From Alteromonas naphthalenivorans (lineage in GTDB: Bacteria > Pseudomonadota > Gammaproteobacteria > Enterobacterales > Alteromonadaceae), in the NCBI RefSeq assembly GCF_000213655.1, contig NC_015554.1, positions 4,774,001 to 4,838,000 on the forward strand: DNA of 64,000 nt. Direction: 5' to 3'. A program made the translations under genes and the position numbers. Positions 1-7,905 of the stretch are shown here, piece by piece. Each line of letters opens with the position of its first letter. Within the stretch, counting starts at the first letter, position 1. The notes beneath the pieces were generated by a model. The model saw only the letters and a program-made list of their open reading frames with translations, had not been told where the DNA came from and made no database searches.

Positions 1-103
1 GATGATAAACTCACTATTTTAATAGATGGATGACGTCGATTTTTTTAAGATTTATAGTAGTTCTATGTTTACGCCGTTGGCCAAGAACTACTCTATTCGG
101 TTA

Positions 104-113
104 AGTTTACGCC
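104..113. repeat. 10-bp target-site duplication, left copy of ISAs1-family element
   Basis: AGTTTACGCC here is repeated exactly at 1366-1375, immediately outside the right end of the element. Duplications of 8-10 bp are the rule for ISAs1-family insertions. A perfect duplication points to a simple and probably recent insertion. Confidence 0.88.
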
Positions 114-1365
114 CAGGGTGAGATCGTGAATATTTATTGACCAGTTGGCGGAAACTAAACGATCAGTTTGACGATCCGGTTTAGTCGTGATCTTATACTC
201 TCTTTTTGGGGAGTAAAACCATGTATATCGAAGCCTTCACCACCCACTTTGGGGAATTATCTGACACGCGTCAATCAGCAAAAGTGACCTATCCACTTGA
301 GGATATTTTGTTTATCACCTTGTGTGGTGTCGTCGCTGGAGCCGAAGGGTGGAGCGATATCCGGGACTATGCCGACGGTCATATTGGCTGGTTCCAACAA
401 CATGGTTACTTGCGCGATGGCGTCCCCGTTGATGACACTATTGCCCGTACCATTTCGCGTATCGACCCAGAGCAGTTTAGAGTTTGCTTTATCAACTGGA
501 TGCAGGCTGTACATGAAAGCACCGAAGGACAATTGATTGCGATTGACGGTAAAACGCTGCGAAGCTCCTACCAGCGCGGTGACCGCCAATCAACGATACA
601 CATGGTCAACGCGTTTGCCTGCACCAATAAAGTCGTTTTAGGTCAGGTTAAAACCTCAGAGAAGTCGAACGAAATTACAGCGATCCCTGAGCTTATTCAG
701 TTACTTGATGTTCAGGACACCTTGGTATCAATTGATGCTATGGGCTGCCAGACCAGCATCGCAGAGCAAATAGTCGAGCAAGGTGGTGATTACCTGTTCA
801 CACTCAAAAGCAATCAGGGCAAGCTCTGTAAAGCAGTCGAGGATGCGTTTACTGAGACACGGGAAGCACCACTTGGTGGCTTAACCTTCGAGCAAAAGCG
901 GGGTCGCATAGAAGCCCGGACATACCATGTGTTAAGTGCTGATGACGTGAGCAAAGCGTTCCCGCAATGGCCTGAGTTAAAGACGCTTGGCATGAGCATG
1001 AGCTTCCGCCAACAACAAGGCAAAGCACCTGAACTGACATATCGCTACCATATCAGCTCCGCACCATTAAGTGAGAAGCAACTAGCCGAAGCAGTACGTT
1101 CTCACTGGGCTGTAGAGAACAGCTTGCATTGGGTACTGGATGTCAGCATGGGTGAAGACGACTGCCAGATACACCAGAATCACGGTGCCGAAAACTGGTC
1201 GATGCTACGCCATTTAGCGCTAAACATGTTGCGGGCAGAGTCATCAAAAGGCAGCATACCCGCCAAGCAAAAACGGGCTTGGATGAAAGCCAGCTATCTG
1301 GAAGCTGTGCTAACTGCGGGTTTTAGTGGCATGATTAATTAGTGAGCACTCATGCGGTTGCCCTG
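114..1365 (+). mobile_element. ISAs1-family insertion sequence, apparently complete
   Basis: A 1,252-bp element bounded by CAGGG at the left (114) and its complement CCCTG at the right (1365), with imperfect inverted termini behind those pentamers and a perfect 10-bp direct duplication outside (104-113 and 1366-1375). It holds one transposase gene in one open frame. Family ends, duplication length and transposase type all agree with ISAs1. The element may still be mobile, since neither the frame nor the ends are visibly broken. Confidence 0.88.
221..1342 (+). CDS. ISAs1-family transposase
   Basis: DDE-type transposase of 373 residues that would cut and move the surrounding element. The N-terminal part has the ISAs1 helical domain (DIRDYADGHIGWF, VPVDDTIARTISRI). 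The catalytic core follows with AIDGKTLRSS, then SIDAMGCQ, then the C-terminal RSHWAVENSLHWVLDV block carrying the acidic residue. The ATG at 221 is preferred over an upstream in-frame TTG at 206 because GGGGAG lies about eight bases before it. The length is normal for the family and no frameshift is seen. Confidence 0.93.
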   Translation: MYIEAFTTHFGELSDTRQSAKVTYPLEDILFITLCGVVAGAEGWSDIRDYADGHIGWFQQHGYLRDGVPVDDTIARTISRIDPEQFRVCFINWMQAVHESTEGQLIAIDGKTLRSSYQRGDRQSTIHMVNAFACTNKVVLGQVKTSEKSNEITAIPELIQLLDVQDTLVSIDAMGCQTSIAEQIVEQGGDYLFTLKSNQGKLCKAVEDAFTETREAPLGGLTFEQKRGRIEARTYHVLSADDVSKAFPQWPELKTLGMSMSFRQQQGKAPELTYRYHISSAPLSEKQLAEAVRSHWAVENSLHWVLDVSMGEDDCQIHQNHGAENWSMLRHLALNMLRAESSKGSIPAKQKRAWMKASYLEAVLTAGFSGMIN

Positions 1366-1375
1366 AGTTTACGCC
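1366..1375. repeat. 10-bp target-site duplication, right copy of ISAs1-family element
   Basis: Exact second copy of AGTTTACGCC, starting directly after the CCCTG terminus. With the left copy it fixes both element boundaries to the base. Confidence 0.88.
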
Positions 1376-1986
1376 CGCTTACATTTCCCCATCGCTTTAA
1401 CTTCAAAATGACTCCATTAGACACAAACTATAAACGCGAAAATGGTTCGCTGCGCAGACGAAGCCGGAAACCAGTTTAAAGGCATATAATTTTAATCTCG
1501 TAATAGTTGAATAACCTGCGACAAGTTGTTCGTTTAACGAAAGACGGTTTGCTAATAGCCCTTGCCATTTTTTAAAGAAATTTCGCTACCCAAAAAGTTA
1601 GTCAGATGTTCATTCAACGTTTACCGCTATTGCTGTTAATGCTGTCATTACCTAATATAAAAAATAATACTTAACTCTCCCGAAACTTCAAATACCGCTT
1701 CTTTTGCAAAAGCTATCGATATTCCCTAGACACTACAGTTAGCAAGAGAAAGCAAAGTAGCTTTATTTAACTTAAAAATGCGATTTCCTGGCCCCTTATT
1801 TCAAAGCTCTTAAAGTTGATAGAAGTAAGGCTTTAATCAACATACACATTATTTAAAATCCTATAGTTACTACATAAAACAATATTCAGAAGACCGTTGG
1901 AGCTTATTATTTACCGCACAACGATTGAATTATTGTAAACTTAATATATCTCTTCACTACTTCAATTTGAGACATTCATTTCATCT
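1376..1986. other. Gene-free stretch between ISAs1 element and tetR gene
   Basis: About 610 bp, visibly AT-rich, with stop codons in all frames. I see no convincing gene, tRNA, terminator or repeat. It lies downstream of both flanking genes, which converge on it, so it may hold decayed coding sequence that I cannot recognise. Confidence 0.5.
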
Positions 1987-2547
1987 TTAAATCATTGACT
2001 TAAGCATTTCCTCGAAAACCTTGATGACCTGCTTTTTATTTGTTTGTGGATTAAGTGCATTACGCAACTTAAGCCCATCAAAGACCAGAGATATATAGTT
2101 GGCTATAGTATTCGAATGACTAGCTGAATGGCCATAAGCGATACATATCTCTTCAATTTTGCTTCGAAATGCCGTATCTGCCGCCTGAAAGATTTTCATG
2201 ATTGAGGGGTTTCTCATAGCCTCTGAATAAAGCTCGACTTCAAGCGCGTCGGGAAAAGAACTAACCTCTGATCTTGCAGCCTCTATAAGTAGAGCAATCG
2301 AATTCTTTGACTCACTTAAAATTCTTACAAACTCATATACTTCAAGAACACTTTGTTGAGCTACAGCTTCGATTATTTCGTCTTTTGAAGCAAAATAACC
2401 GTATATCGCACCTGCGCTCAAATTAGCTGCTTCCGTGATGTCAGAAATACCAGTTTGATGAAATCCGCGATTGCGAAAGCAATGCGATGCCGCATCGACA
2501 ATCATTGCTTTCTTTTTGGCTCGTCTTTCGTGATTTATTGTTCTCAC
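1987..2547 (-). CDS. TetR-family transcriptional regulator
   Basis: A 186-residue one-domain repressor. Residues ~10-55 form the TetR helix-turn-helix (ASHCFRNRGFHQTGISDITE, then AGAIYGYFASKDEII). The rest is the variable helical ligand and dimer domain, so the ligand cannot be named. The start is GTG at 2547, with AGGAAAA a few bases upstream. The decayed IS903-like element is inserted about ten bases before the start codon, just beyond the ribosome binding site. It separates the gene from its own promoter and from the palindrome at 3510-3547, which I infer to be its operator. Expression now may depend on the element. Confidence 0.88.
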   Translation of the reverse strand: MRTINHERRAKKKAMIVDAASHCFRNRGFHQTGISDITEAANLSAGAIYGYFASKDEIIEAVAQQSVLEVYEFVRILSESKNSIALLIEAARSEVSSFPDALEVELYSEAMRNPSIMKIFQAADTAFRSKIEEICIAYGHSASHSNTIANYISLVFDGLKLRNALNPQTNKKQVIKVFEEMLKSMI

Positions 2548-2557
2548 TGTTTTTTCC

Positions 2558-2566
2558 TAAAATATT
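2558..2566. repeat. 9-bp target-site duplication, left copy of IS903-type element
   Basis: TAAAATATT, repeated exactly at 3483-3491 outside the other terminus. Nine-bp duplications are typical of the IS903 subgroup of IS5. Confidence 0.85.
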
Positions 2567-3482
2567 GGCGTTATTGCCTAAATTGAACTTTGCTGCATTT
2601 ACCTGATCAGATCGTCATATTTCATGGTGGCGAATGATGATTGGCAAGGCGAAAAATAAGATACCTAATTGGTCGGCGTACAACAAGGCGCTGGTCAATC
2701 GTGGATCGATAACGTTCTGGATAGATGATAAAGCCATTAATGGTTGGCATTGCGAAACGCATCACGGCGGTCGGGGTCGAGGGTTTCATTTTTCCGATAC
2801 GGCGATTGAAACGGCCCTAACAATAAAAGCGGTATTGAGTTTGCCGTTGCGCGCGACCGAGGGATTCTTAAATTCGGTTTTTATGTTAATGGATGTGCCT
2901 TGCCGTTCACCGGGCTATAGCTGTTTGGGCAAGCGAGCTAAGACAGTGGAAGTGAGTTATAAAAGGCGCTCCCGTGGCCCCATCGCGCATATGGTGGTTG
3001 ATGCCACAGGCTTAAAAATTTATGACGAAGGCGAATGGCACGCCCATAAACATGGAAGAGAGAAACGACGTCGCTGGCGCAGACTTCATCTCGCCGTAGA
3101 CAGCGACACGCACGAAGTCATTGCTGCCCAAATGAGTTTGGAAAATGTCGGCGACAATCAGGTATTGCCAACATTATAGAACCCGCCTCGATGAAAGATA
3201 GGCCTACTCAGCGCTGACGGCGCTGACGCTAGCAGAGTGGAAACAGGAAAGTGGTTACCATCAACGCTCGCTTTCAGAAACCGCGATGTATCGTTACAAA
3301 ACCTTAGTCAGTAACCGATTGAGCCTACGATGTCATGATGCTCAGGTCGCAGAAATGTTAATTGGGGTTAAGATAATGAATAAGGTCATTGGGCTTGGTA
3401 TGCCTGTTCGTCAGGAAACTGATTACTTGGCTGGAGCGCCTGACACCAAAGGGACAGAAGCAATTATTTGATCAACAACGCC
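2567..3482 (+). mobile_element. Decayed IS903-type (IS5 family) insertion sequence
   Basis: A 916-bp element with IS903-like termini. The left end begins GGCGTTATTGCCTAAAT and the right end, read inward on the other strand, begins GGCGTTGTTGATCAAAT. A 9-bp duplication lies outside. The element is somewhat shorter than a typical IS903 (about 1.05 kb) because part of the transposase gene is missing. Both ends survive, so it could still be moved in trans by a related transposase. Confidence 0.85.
2634..3471 (+). pseudogene. IS903-type transposase, internally deleted and frameshifted
   Basis: The first ~180 residues match an IS903-type IS5 transposase (NWSAYNKALVNRGSITFWID, CLGKRAKTVEVSYK, the catalytic VVDATGLKIYDEGEW, and the basic block KHGREKRRRWRRLHLAVDSD). 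The frame then stops at 3177-3179. The C-terminal part (EWKQESGYHQRSLSETAMYRYK, with the catalytic Glu in SETAMYR) reappears in another frame up to the TGA at 3471. The ~60 residues between, which should carry the second catalytic Asp, are largely missing. The gene cannot make an active enzyme. Confidence 0.9.
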
Positions 3483-3491
3483 TAAAATATT
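3483..3491. repeat. 9-bp target-site duplication, right copy of IS903-type element
   Basis: Second TAAAATATT, directly after the right terminus. Its last two bases form the start of the TTGACT -35 box of the downstream promoter, so the insertion left that promoter intact. Confidence 0.85.
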
Positions 3492-3547
3492 GACTTAATG
3501 AACATTGCGCAGTATTAATAATATGAACGATCATATTATTAATACTG
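3490..3547 (+). promoter_or_regulatory. Promoter overlapped by a 38-bp palindrome, candidate TetR operator
   Basis: A sigma-70-like promoter is visible: TTGACT at 3490-3495, a 17-bp spacer, and TATTAA at 3513-3518. A perfect inverted repeat covers the -10 region and start point: arms of 17 bp (3510-3526 and 3531-3547; the left arm begins CAGTATTAATAAT) around a 4-bp spacer. A palindrome of this size fits binding by two TetR-family dimers. The candidate regulator gene lies just across the IS903-type insertion. Repression of the downstream two genes is inferred. Confidence 0.68.
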
Positions 3548-3558
3548 TAATTGCCACG

Positions 3559-4413
3559 ATGAAATCACCAACAGCTCAAAACATGCTTAAAACATTCAGA
3601 GCATTGATAATACTAAGCTTGCTCGCGTCCAACTGTACGTTTTCAAATAATCTTAACAAACAATATGTTAAACGTTATGAAATTTATTCCGAAAATGATC
3701 ATATCGGTTTCGCGAATATTAGTTTGACACAATTGTCCTCCGAAAAGATTGCTTTTGAGCAAAGCTATGATTTAAAAACCGAGTCATGGTTGGAGGATTC
3801 AAGAGTGTCATCAATCGTAAATGAGGTTTTTTCGAGCGATTTGAGGTTGTTACACGCAAATGAAAAAAAACAGATCAATGGCGTAATTTATCTGAAAAAG
3901 CTGGAGCTATTGGGACAAGAGTACTTCACATTCTGCTCTGAAGCAAAAACTGCAGAGGAGAAAGGAAGCGATGAAGTTGAGCAGATTATCGGTGACCTTT
4001 CAGTACTTATGATTCCCGGTTTAGGCGAGGCATTCTCCCTGGGGTCCACGTTCTTTGCGAGTGTTCAAGAATGTCAGAGCCCTGCTCTTCAAACAATTAG
4101 TAAATTTGACACAACGTTGATGCACCTGCCTATTTGGTTAAAACAACAAAACGGTGTACCTAGTCAGGTAACAATCTATGATATCGAAGCGCAGAGACCA
4201 ATAAATTACAAGATCACTAAATTACCTCAATCGGAAAATTTTGATAGTGACAGTGAAGAACTTTTAAAAATTCAATTATCAACTGAGAATCGTCCACCGC
4301 TACAAGTATTTATTGATGAGAAGAGTGAAGAATTTCCTTTTCTCGTTCAAGTTTCCGGCGAGGACGATGATGGCTCTTTCATGATTTCTCTCTCTTCAAC
4401 AAAACGGAATTAA
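3559..4413 (+). CDS. Uncharacterised exported protein, first gene of a two-gene unit
   Basis: I do not recognise this protein with certainty. From the ATG at 3559 it has 284 residues and begins with a hydrophobic export signal (residues ~10-26, FRALIILSLLASN then Cys). Asn before the Cys makes a classic lipobox unlikely. The mature part is acidic and beta-rich with a start resembling families of secreted proteins of the DUF3108/DUF6134 sort (YEIYSENDHIGFANISL); this likeness is weak. A TTG at 3505 and an ATG at 3523 extend the frame upstream but lie inside the operator palindrome, and an ATG at 3583 is also possible. No start has a clear ribosome binding site. The hydrolase gene follows two bases later, so the two are probably co-transcribed. 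Confidence 0.6.
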   Translation: MKSPTAQNMLKTFRALIILSLLASNCTFSNNLNKQYVKRYEIYSENDHIGFANISLTQLSSEKIAFEQSYDLKTESWLEDSRVSSIVNEVFSSDLRLLHANEKKQINGVIYLKKLELLGQEYFTFCSEAKTAEEKGSDEVEQIIGDLSVLMIPGLGEAFSLGSTFFASVQECQSPALQTISKFDTTLMHLPIWLKQQNGVPSQVTIYDIEAQRPINYKITKLPQSENFDSDSEELLKIQLSTENRPPLQVFIDEKSEEFPFLVQVSGEDDDGSFMISLSSTKRN

Positions 4414-4415
4414 CG

Positions 4416-5393
4416 ATGGTTTCAAAGTTGATGCTCTTCTTAATAGCAGTTGTAGTTTCGCTTTCAAGTAAAGCTGAAAAAGTATGGATCGATACTGGAC
4501 ATTCTAAGTTGGCTGGTCATTATATTCCAACTCAGAGCGACTTAAAATCAAAGGGAGTTGCTATCTTTGTCCATGGAGACGGCCCATTGAACTTTGACGC
4601 TGAAGGGTATTATCGCCCTATTTGGGAGCTTTTTTTGGACAACGGTTATGCAATATTAAGCTGGGATAAGCCTGGTGTTGGAAATAGCGAGGGAGACTGG
4701 CAATTCCAATCAATGAAAGACCGGCAAGTAAATGTTGAATCCGCAATCTCATTATTGCGACATCAATATGGTTTTACTATCGATCAAATCGGGATCATCG
4801 GTTTTAGTCAAGCAGGTTGGGTAATCCCGCAAGTAGCCAATAAACATAAGCGACTTCGATTTATTATCGGAGTTGGGATTGCACTGAATTGGAAGGAGCA
4901 AAGTTGGTATCTGACTCGTACACAGCTTGAACAGGAAAAAGCTTCGATAAGTAAAATTAGAAGGTCTTATCAAAACCACATCAGCGAGTTTAAATTACTT
5001 GAAGAAAAACCAAGTTACGAGCGTTATTTGCGTGAAACTTCTCAAAAATCCGAAGTAGTAAGTGAAAAAAGATATCATTTTTTGCTAAGGAATTATAAAT
5101 CTGATTCGAGGCAGCCACTCTCTGTTTTATCTCAGCCTACACTGGTTCTTTTGGGTCAAAAAGACAGGAACACTGATGTTGCAAAAACGTACAGACATCT
5201 AAAAAAGGTCTTAAATCCCGCTCGAAAGCAAGAAGTATTTTTGCTTAAAGATGCAACGCATGGATTGCTCAAATATCCTGAATTTGATGGAGAAATTAAC
5301 TTTTTATTTTGGCTAAGGTTGATTTTGTTAGAGGATGAGGCATTTGCGGACGGATTTTTAGACACCATAGAGCGCTTTATCAATACTTTGTAG
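4416..5393 (+). CDS. Exported alpha/beta hydrolase
   Basis: A 325-residue serine hydrolase with an N-terminal signal peptide (residues 1-20, LMLFLIAVVVSLSSKA), so it acts in the periplasm or outside the cell. The fold's landmarks are clear: oxyanion loop FVHGDGP (~50), WDKPGVGNSEGDW (~85), nucleophile elbow GFSQAGW (~130), acid in LGQKDRNTD (~250) and the catalytic His in DATHGLLK (~285). The substrate is unknown; esters or peptides are both possible. It starts two bases after the upstream exported-protein gene and shares its candidate TetR-controlled promoter. A small-molecule detoxification role would fit but is inference. Confidence 0.85.
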   Translation: MVSKLMLFLIAVVVSLSSKAEKVWIDTGHSKLAGHYIPTQSDLKSKGVAIFVHGDGPLNFDAEGYYRPIWELFLDNGYAILSWDKPGVGNSEGDWQFQSMKDRQVNVESAISLLRHQYGFTIDQIGIIGFSQAGWVIPQVANKHKRLRFIIGVGIALNWKEQSWYLTRTQLEQEKASISKIRRSYQNHISEFKLLEEKPSYERYLRETSQKSEVVSEKRYHFLLRNYKSDSRQPLSVLSQPTLVLLGQKDRNTDVAKTYRHLKKVLNPARKQEVFLLKDATHGLLKYPEFDGEINFLFWLRLILLEDEAFADGFLDTIERFINTL

Positions 5394-5561
5394 GCCAAAT
5401 TCTAAATTTTACCGCGACCTCTGTACAACGAGTGTCACCCTTGATTTCTAAACGAAGTTGGAAAATTACGCATACAAATTTAGAAAATGTTTCCTCTTAT
5501 GTCTGGAGGTTAAAGGGAAAAACTAGCGCAAAAATGTAAAGCTAACGTTACTTTGGAATAT

Positions 5562-6143
5562 CTAACTATCAAAAATTTGTGGAACATCACTCCGATAGTA
5601 GATTCGACATACTGCTTTACATTTATCAATTAGAAACAATTTTCTAATTAAGAACAAAAGCGTTGTCTCCCATGAGGGATATTGGTGTCGATATAGCATT
5701 TCTATTTCACTTCGGGATAGGCATACACGCTTGAAGTCGGAGAAATCTTGGAACGCCATTGGCTCTGGTAGAATAGAGTGAATCGTTGCTCTACCAGAAA
5801 GGGTTTCACCGGTGTGGGATACGAATTACGCCCTGTACGTTTAAAGTGAACTACCAGCCGCCCAATATGGTTCTCGCCTATGGCAGTAAGCTCAGTGTCA
5901 TTGTAATGACATTTTCCGTCACTGCTCGACGATGAAATGCCTTCTGATAAATAAACACCGGCAAATAGCCACTCGCAAACCCCGGGTAATTTGATAAGCG
6001 AAACAATATATTTACGGCCAAAATTGCGCTTAGTTTGAGCTTGCTGCCATTGCTCAAATCGCCCATCGAAAAACGTTTCTAATGGGTTTTCAATTCCGTT
6101 CCATAAGGCTAAGTGTAAGCGATCAATATAGACCGTTAGGCGT
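5562..6143 (-). pseudogene. GIY-YIG nuclease-family protein, truncated and frameshifted
   Basis: Reading the minus strand from 6143 gives a long open frame without a start codon (FFDGRFEQWQQAQTKRNFGR, YIVSLIKLPGVCEWLFAGVY, IGRLVVHFKRTGRNSYP). It resembles the N-terminal domain of bacterial GIY-YIG nuclease-family proteins. Around 5755 the match shifts frame (FQDFSDFKRVCLSRSEIEML, then PSWETTL) and then decays, ending at 5562 before the catalytic domain. The 5' end is cut by the IS66 remnant. The family assignment is from memory of the motif pattern and is moderate; the pseudogene state is well supported. Confidence 0.6.
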
Positions 6144-6413
6144 TTAATTCAGATCGTTGACAGGCTTTATCAACCCAGCGTCCACCTTGTACTGCCGCTG
6201 TCCATCTTCAGATGCCACGATAATGGTTTTACGATTAAGTTTCTGGGCAATCCCGAAGATTAGTCCATCAGGCCCTTCGATAGTCACTTTCATACCGGGT
6301 CGAATACGCGCGATGGCTTCTCGCTCTTGTTGGGCGCGTATTTGGTCAATGCGTTGACAGACCATGTCGTTGAGCTGGTAGAGCTGTTCCAGAGTGAGGT
6401 CGTTGATATTCAT
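6144..6413 (-). CDS. Small protein coupled to the IS66 transposase remnant
   Basis: An 89-residue protein that I do not recognise. Its N-terminal half is helical (LTLEQLYQLNDMVCQRID). The C-terminal half looks like a small beta-barrel or KOW-like domain (RIRPGMKVTIEGPDG, then VASEDGQRQYKV). Its ATG overlaps the stop of the IS66 tnpC remnant by four bases, so it was translated with the transposase and is probably an accessory gene of that element. No tnpA or tnpB is present. With the transposase broken, expression is doubtful. Confidence 0.6.
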   Translation of the reverse strand: MNINDLTLEQLYQLNDMVCQRIDQIRAQQEREAIARIRPGMKVTIEGPDGLIFGIAQKLNRKTIIVASEDGQRQYKVDAGLIKPVNDLN

Positions 6414-7425
6414 GAGCGTGTTTGATTTCGGTGTTGTTGTACATCGGATGCGAGTGGCGTATCGGCAAACTTATCTTTCCACACTCTGGGGGTGAGGTCT
6501 AGAACGTCTTTGGCCGGATGCAATGCCACACGCTGCAATACATCCACGAGGTAGTGGTAGGGATTCACGCCTTGTAGGCGGCAAGTCACCATCAGGCTTT
6601 GTAATATGCCCAGTTGTTCAGCCCCGAGTTCAGACCAACAGAACAAATAGTTTTTTCTGCCCATGGGGATTACCCGCAGTGCCCGCTCCAGATGATTGGT
6701 GTCCAGAGGTAACGCCGGGTTACTCAGGAACACCTTGAGTTGGCTTTCCCGCTCATGCGCACAATGGAGCGCCCTGGCGAAGGGAGATTTGGGCAGTAAA
6801 TCGGTGCGCTGCCGCTGTTGATAGACCCACCGGACGAAGCCAGTCACGAGGGGCTCATTGTGTTGTTGCCGGTAGAGTGTGGCGATAATATCCAGGGCCT
6901 GTTGCGCGCTGTGAGGCTCACTGTCGAGGGCTTTTTCGAAGCCTCTGCGCATGTGTACCCAACAGGCAGCGTGCACAATCTGTTGTTCGTGTTGGTTTAA
7001 CTGCTCAACGGTTTTGGTATAAGCGGTATAACCATCGGTAAGCAAGGTACCGGTAAAGTCCTGTAACTGGGCTTTGGCATGCAACATGCCCTGGCTGTGA
7101 CTCTAGGTAAAGGCCACTTCATCATTGTCACCGTATAGGCGCCAAAAGTAGGTTTGTTTCATGTGGCCGGGTTGTCGGCCAGCATCCGCTTACTACCTTT
7201 ATGACCGGATTGCGCACCGCGCTTGCGGCCCGTCGGCTTTTTGGCTGGCGCAGATGGAGTTACGTTCGGACCATTAGAAGATGGCGGGCGCGATGAATTG
7301 CGACTGTTCTGATTCAGTCGGTCTTCGAGGTCATTAAGCCTATCCCACAATGCACCAATGAGCTCATTGGCATCATCGAGATTAGTGGCGACGGGTGGCT
7401 TTGTTGGCTGCTTGTTTCGTGGCAT
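6410..7425 (-). pseudogene. IS66-family transposase tnpC, broken
   Basis: Residues from 7425 down (MPRNKQ start, LEDRLNQNSRNSSRPPSSNG, basic linker GRKRGAQSGHKG) are the IS66 TnpC N-terminus. The frame stops at 7159. A second part in another frame (QTYFWRLYGDNDEVAFT) hits an amber codon near 7106. From 7087 the DDE domain's end reads open (TDGYTAYTKT, HAACWVHMRRGFEKAL, the catalytic NHLERALRVIPMGRKNYLFC). The zinc-finger and first catalytic segments are missing. Thus at least one internal deletion, a frameshift and a nonsense codon are present. No clean terminal inverted repeats or target duplication were found. Confidence 0.88.
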
Positions 7426-7486
7426 GAAACCACGCTGACAGACTGGCGGGATCAATCAATAGGATCCCCGAGATCGTTAAAAATAA

Positions 7487-7666
7487 ATATTTTTAACTGT
7501 CAATAGGGTCCTGGTGAACGGTTACGCTGAAAACTACCGCATACTACTCAGCGTAAATAACTTATTTGAAGAGGAGTATTACACGTCTGCCGACTTGTTC
7601 GACTCTGTAGTGGTTAAGCCTTCTGAGGGCCGAACGGGCTCAGTCATGTTTAGCTATTCTTTCTAG
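7487..7666 (+). pseudogene. 3' fragment of a TonB-dependent receptor gene
   Basis: An open frame without start runs to the TAG at 7664-7666. Its last ~52 residues have the hallmarks of the final strands of a TonB-dependent outer-membrane receptor (YRILLSVNNLFEEEYYTSAD, ending in MFSYSF with the terminal Phe). The upstream part of the gene has been lost at the IS66 side. A good terminator follows ten bases later, which agrees with this being the authentic end of a once-expressed gene. Confidence 0.72.
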
Positions 7667-7675
7667 CGAAAACAT

Positions 7676-7713
7676 CGACCACCGCTTTCGATTATCAGTG
7701 GTGGTCGTTTTTA
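7676..7713 (+). terminator. Rho-independent terminator of the TonB-receptor fragment
   Basis: Stem CGACCACCGCT (7676-7686) pairs with AGTGGTGGTCG (7697-7707) with one G-T pair, a 10-base loop, and a run of five T directly after. It now has no intact upstream gene. Confidence 0.82.
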
Positions 7714-7905
7714 CTTTCTTGCGTTCGCGGTGAACGCTAACCGAAAGCGGAAAATTCGCAATACTGCCGCAGCTATATCGAAAAAAAGCATGCCTGCGAC
7801 TTAGTGTATTCGCCGCCCCTATAACAATCTATTTACAACCTAAAGTCGAAAAACCATACAAAGTACGGCATCGTAGTCTATTAAAATGAGATGAAAGGTG
7901 ACGCC

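Noticed and set aside
1376..1986. Possible coding remnants in the gap before tetR
   Set aside because: Short frames exist in several directions, but none showed a recognisable motif.
5878..6066. 62-codon frame on the minus strand (start MGDLSNGSKLK)
   Set aside because: It overlaps, in a different frame, the longer open reading that resembles a GIY-YIG-family protein. It is a shadow.
6100..7500. Exact ends and target duplication of the IS66 remnant
   Set aside because: A GTAAGCG-like sequence near 6116 resembles an IS66 end, but no matching inverted end or duplication could be found near 7440-7510, so no boundaries are claimed.
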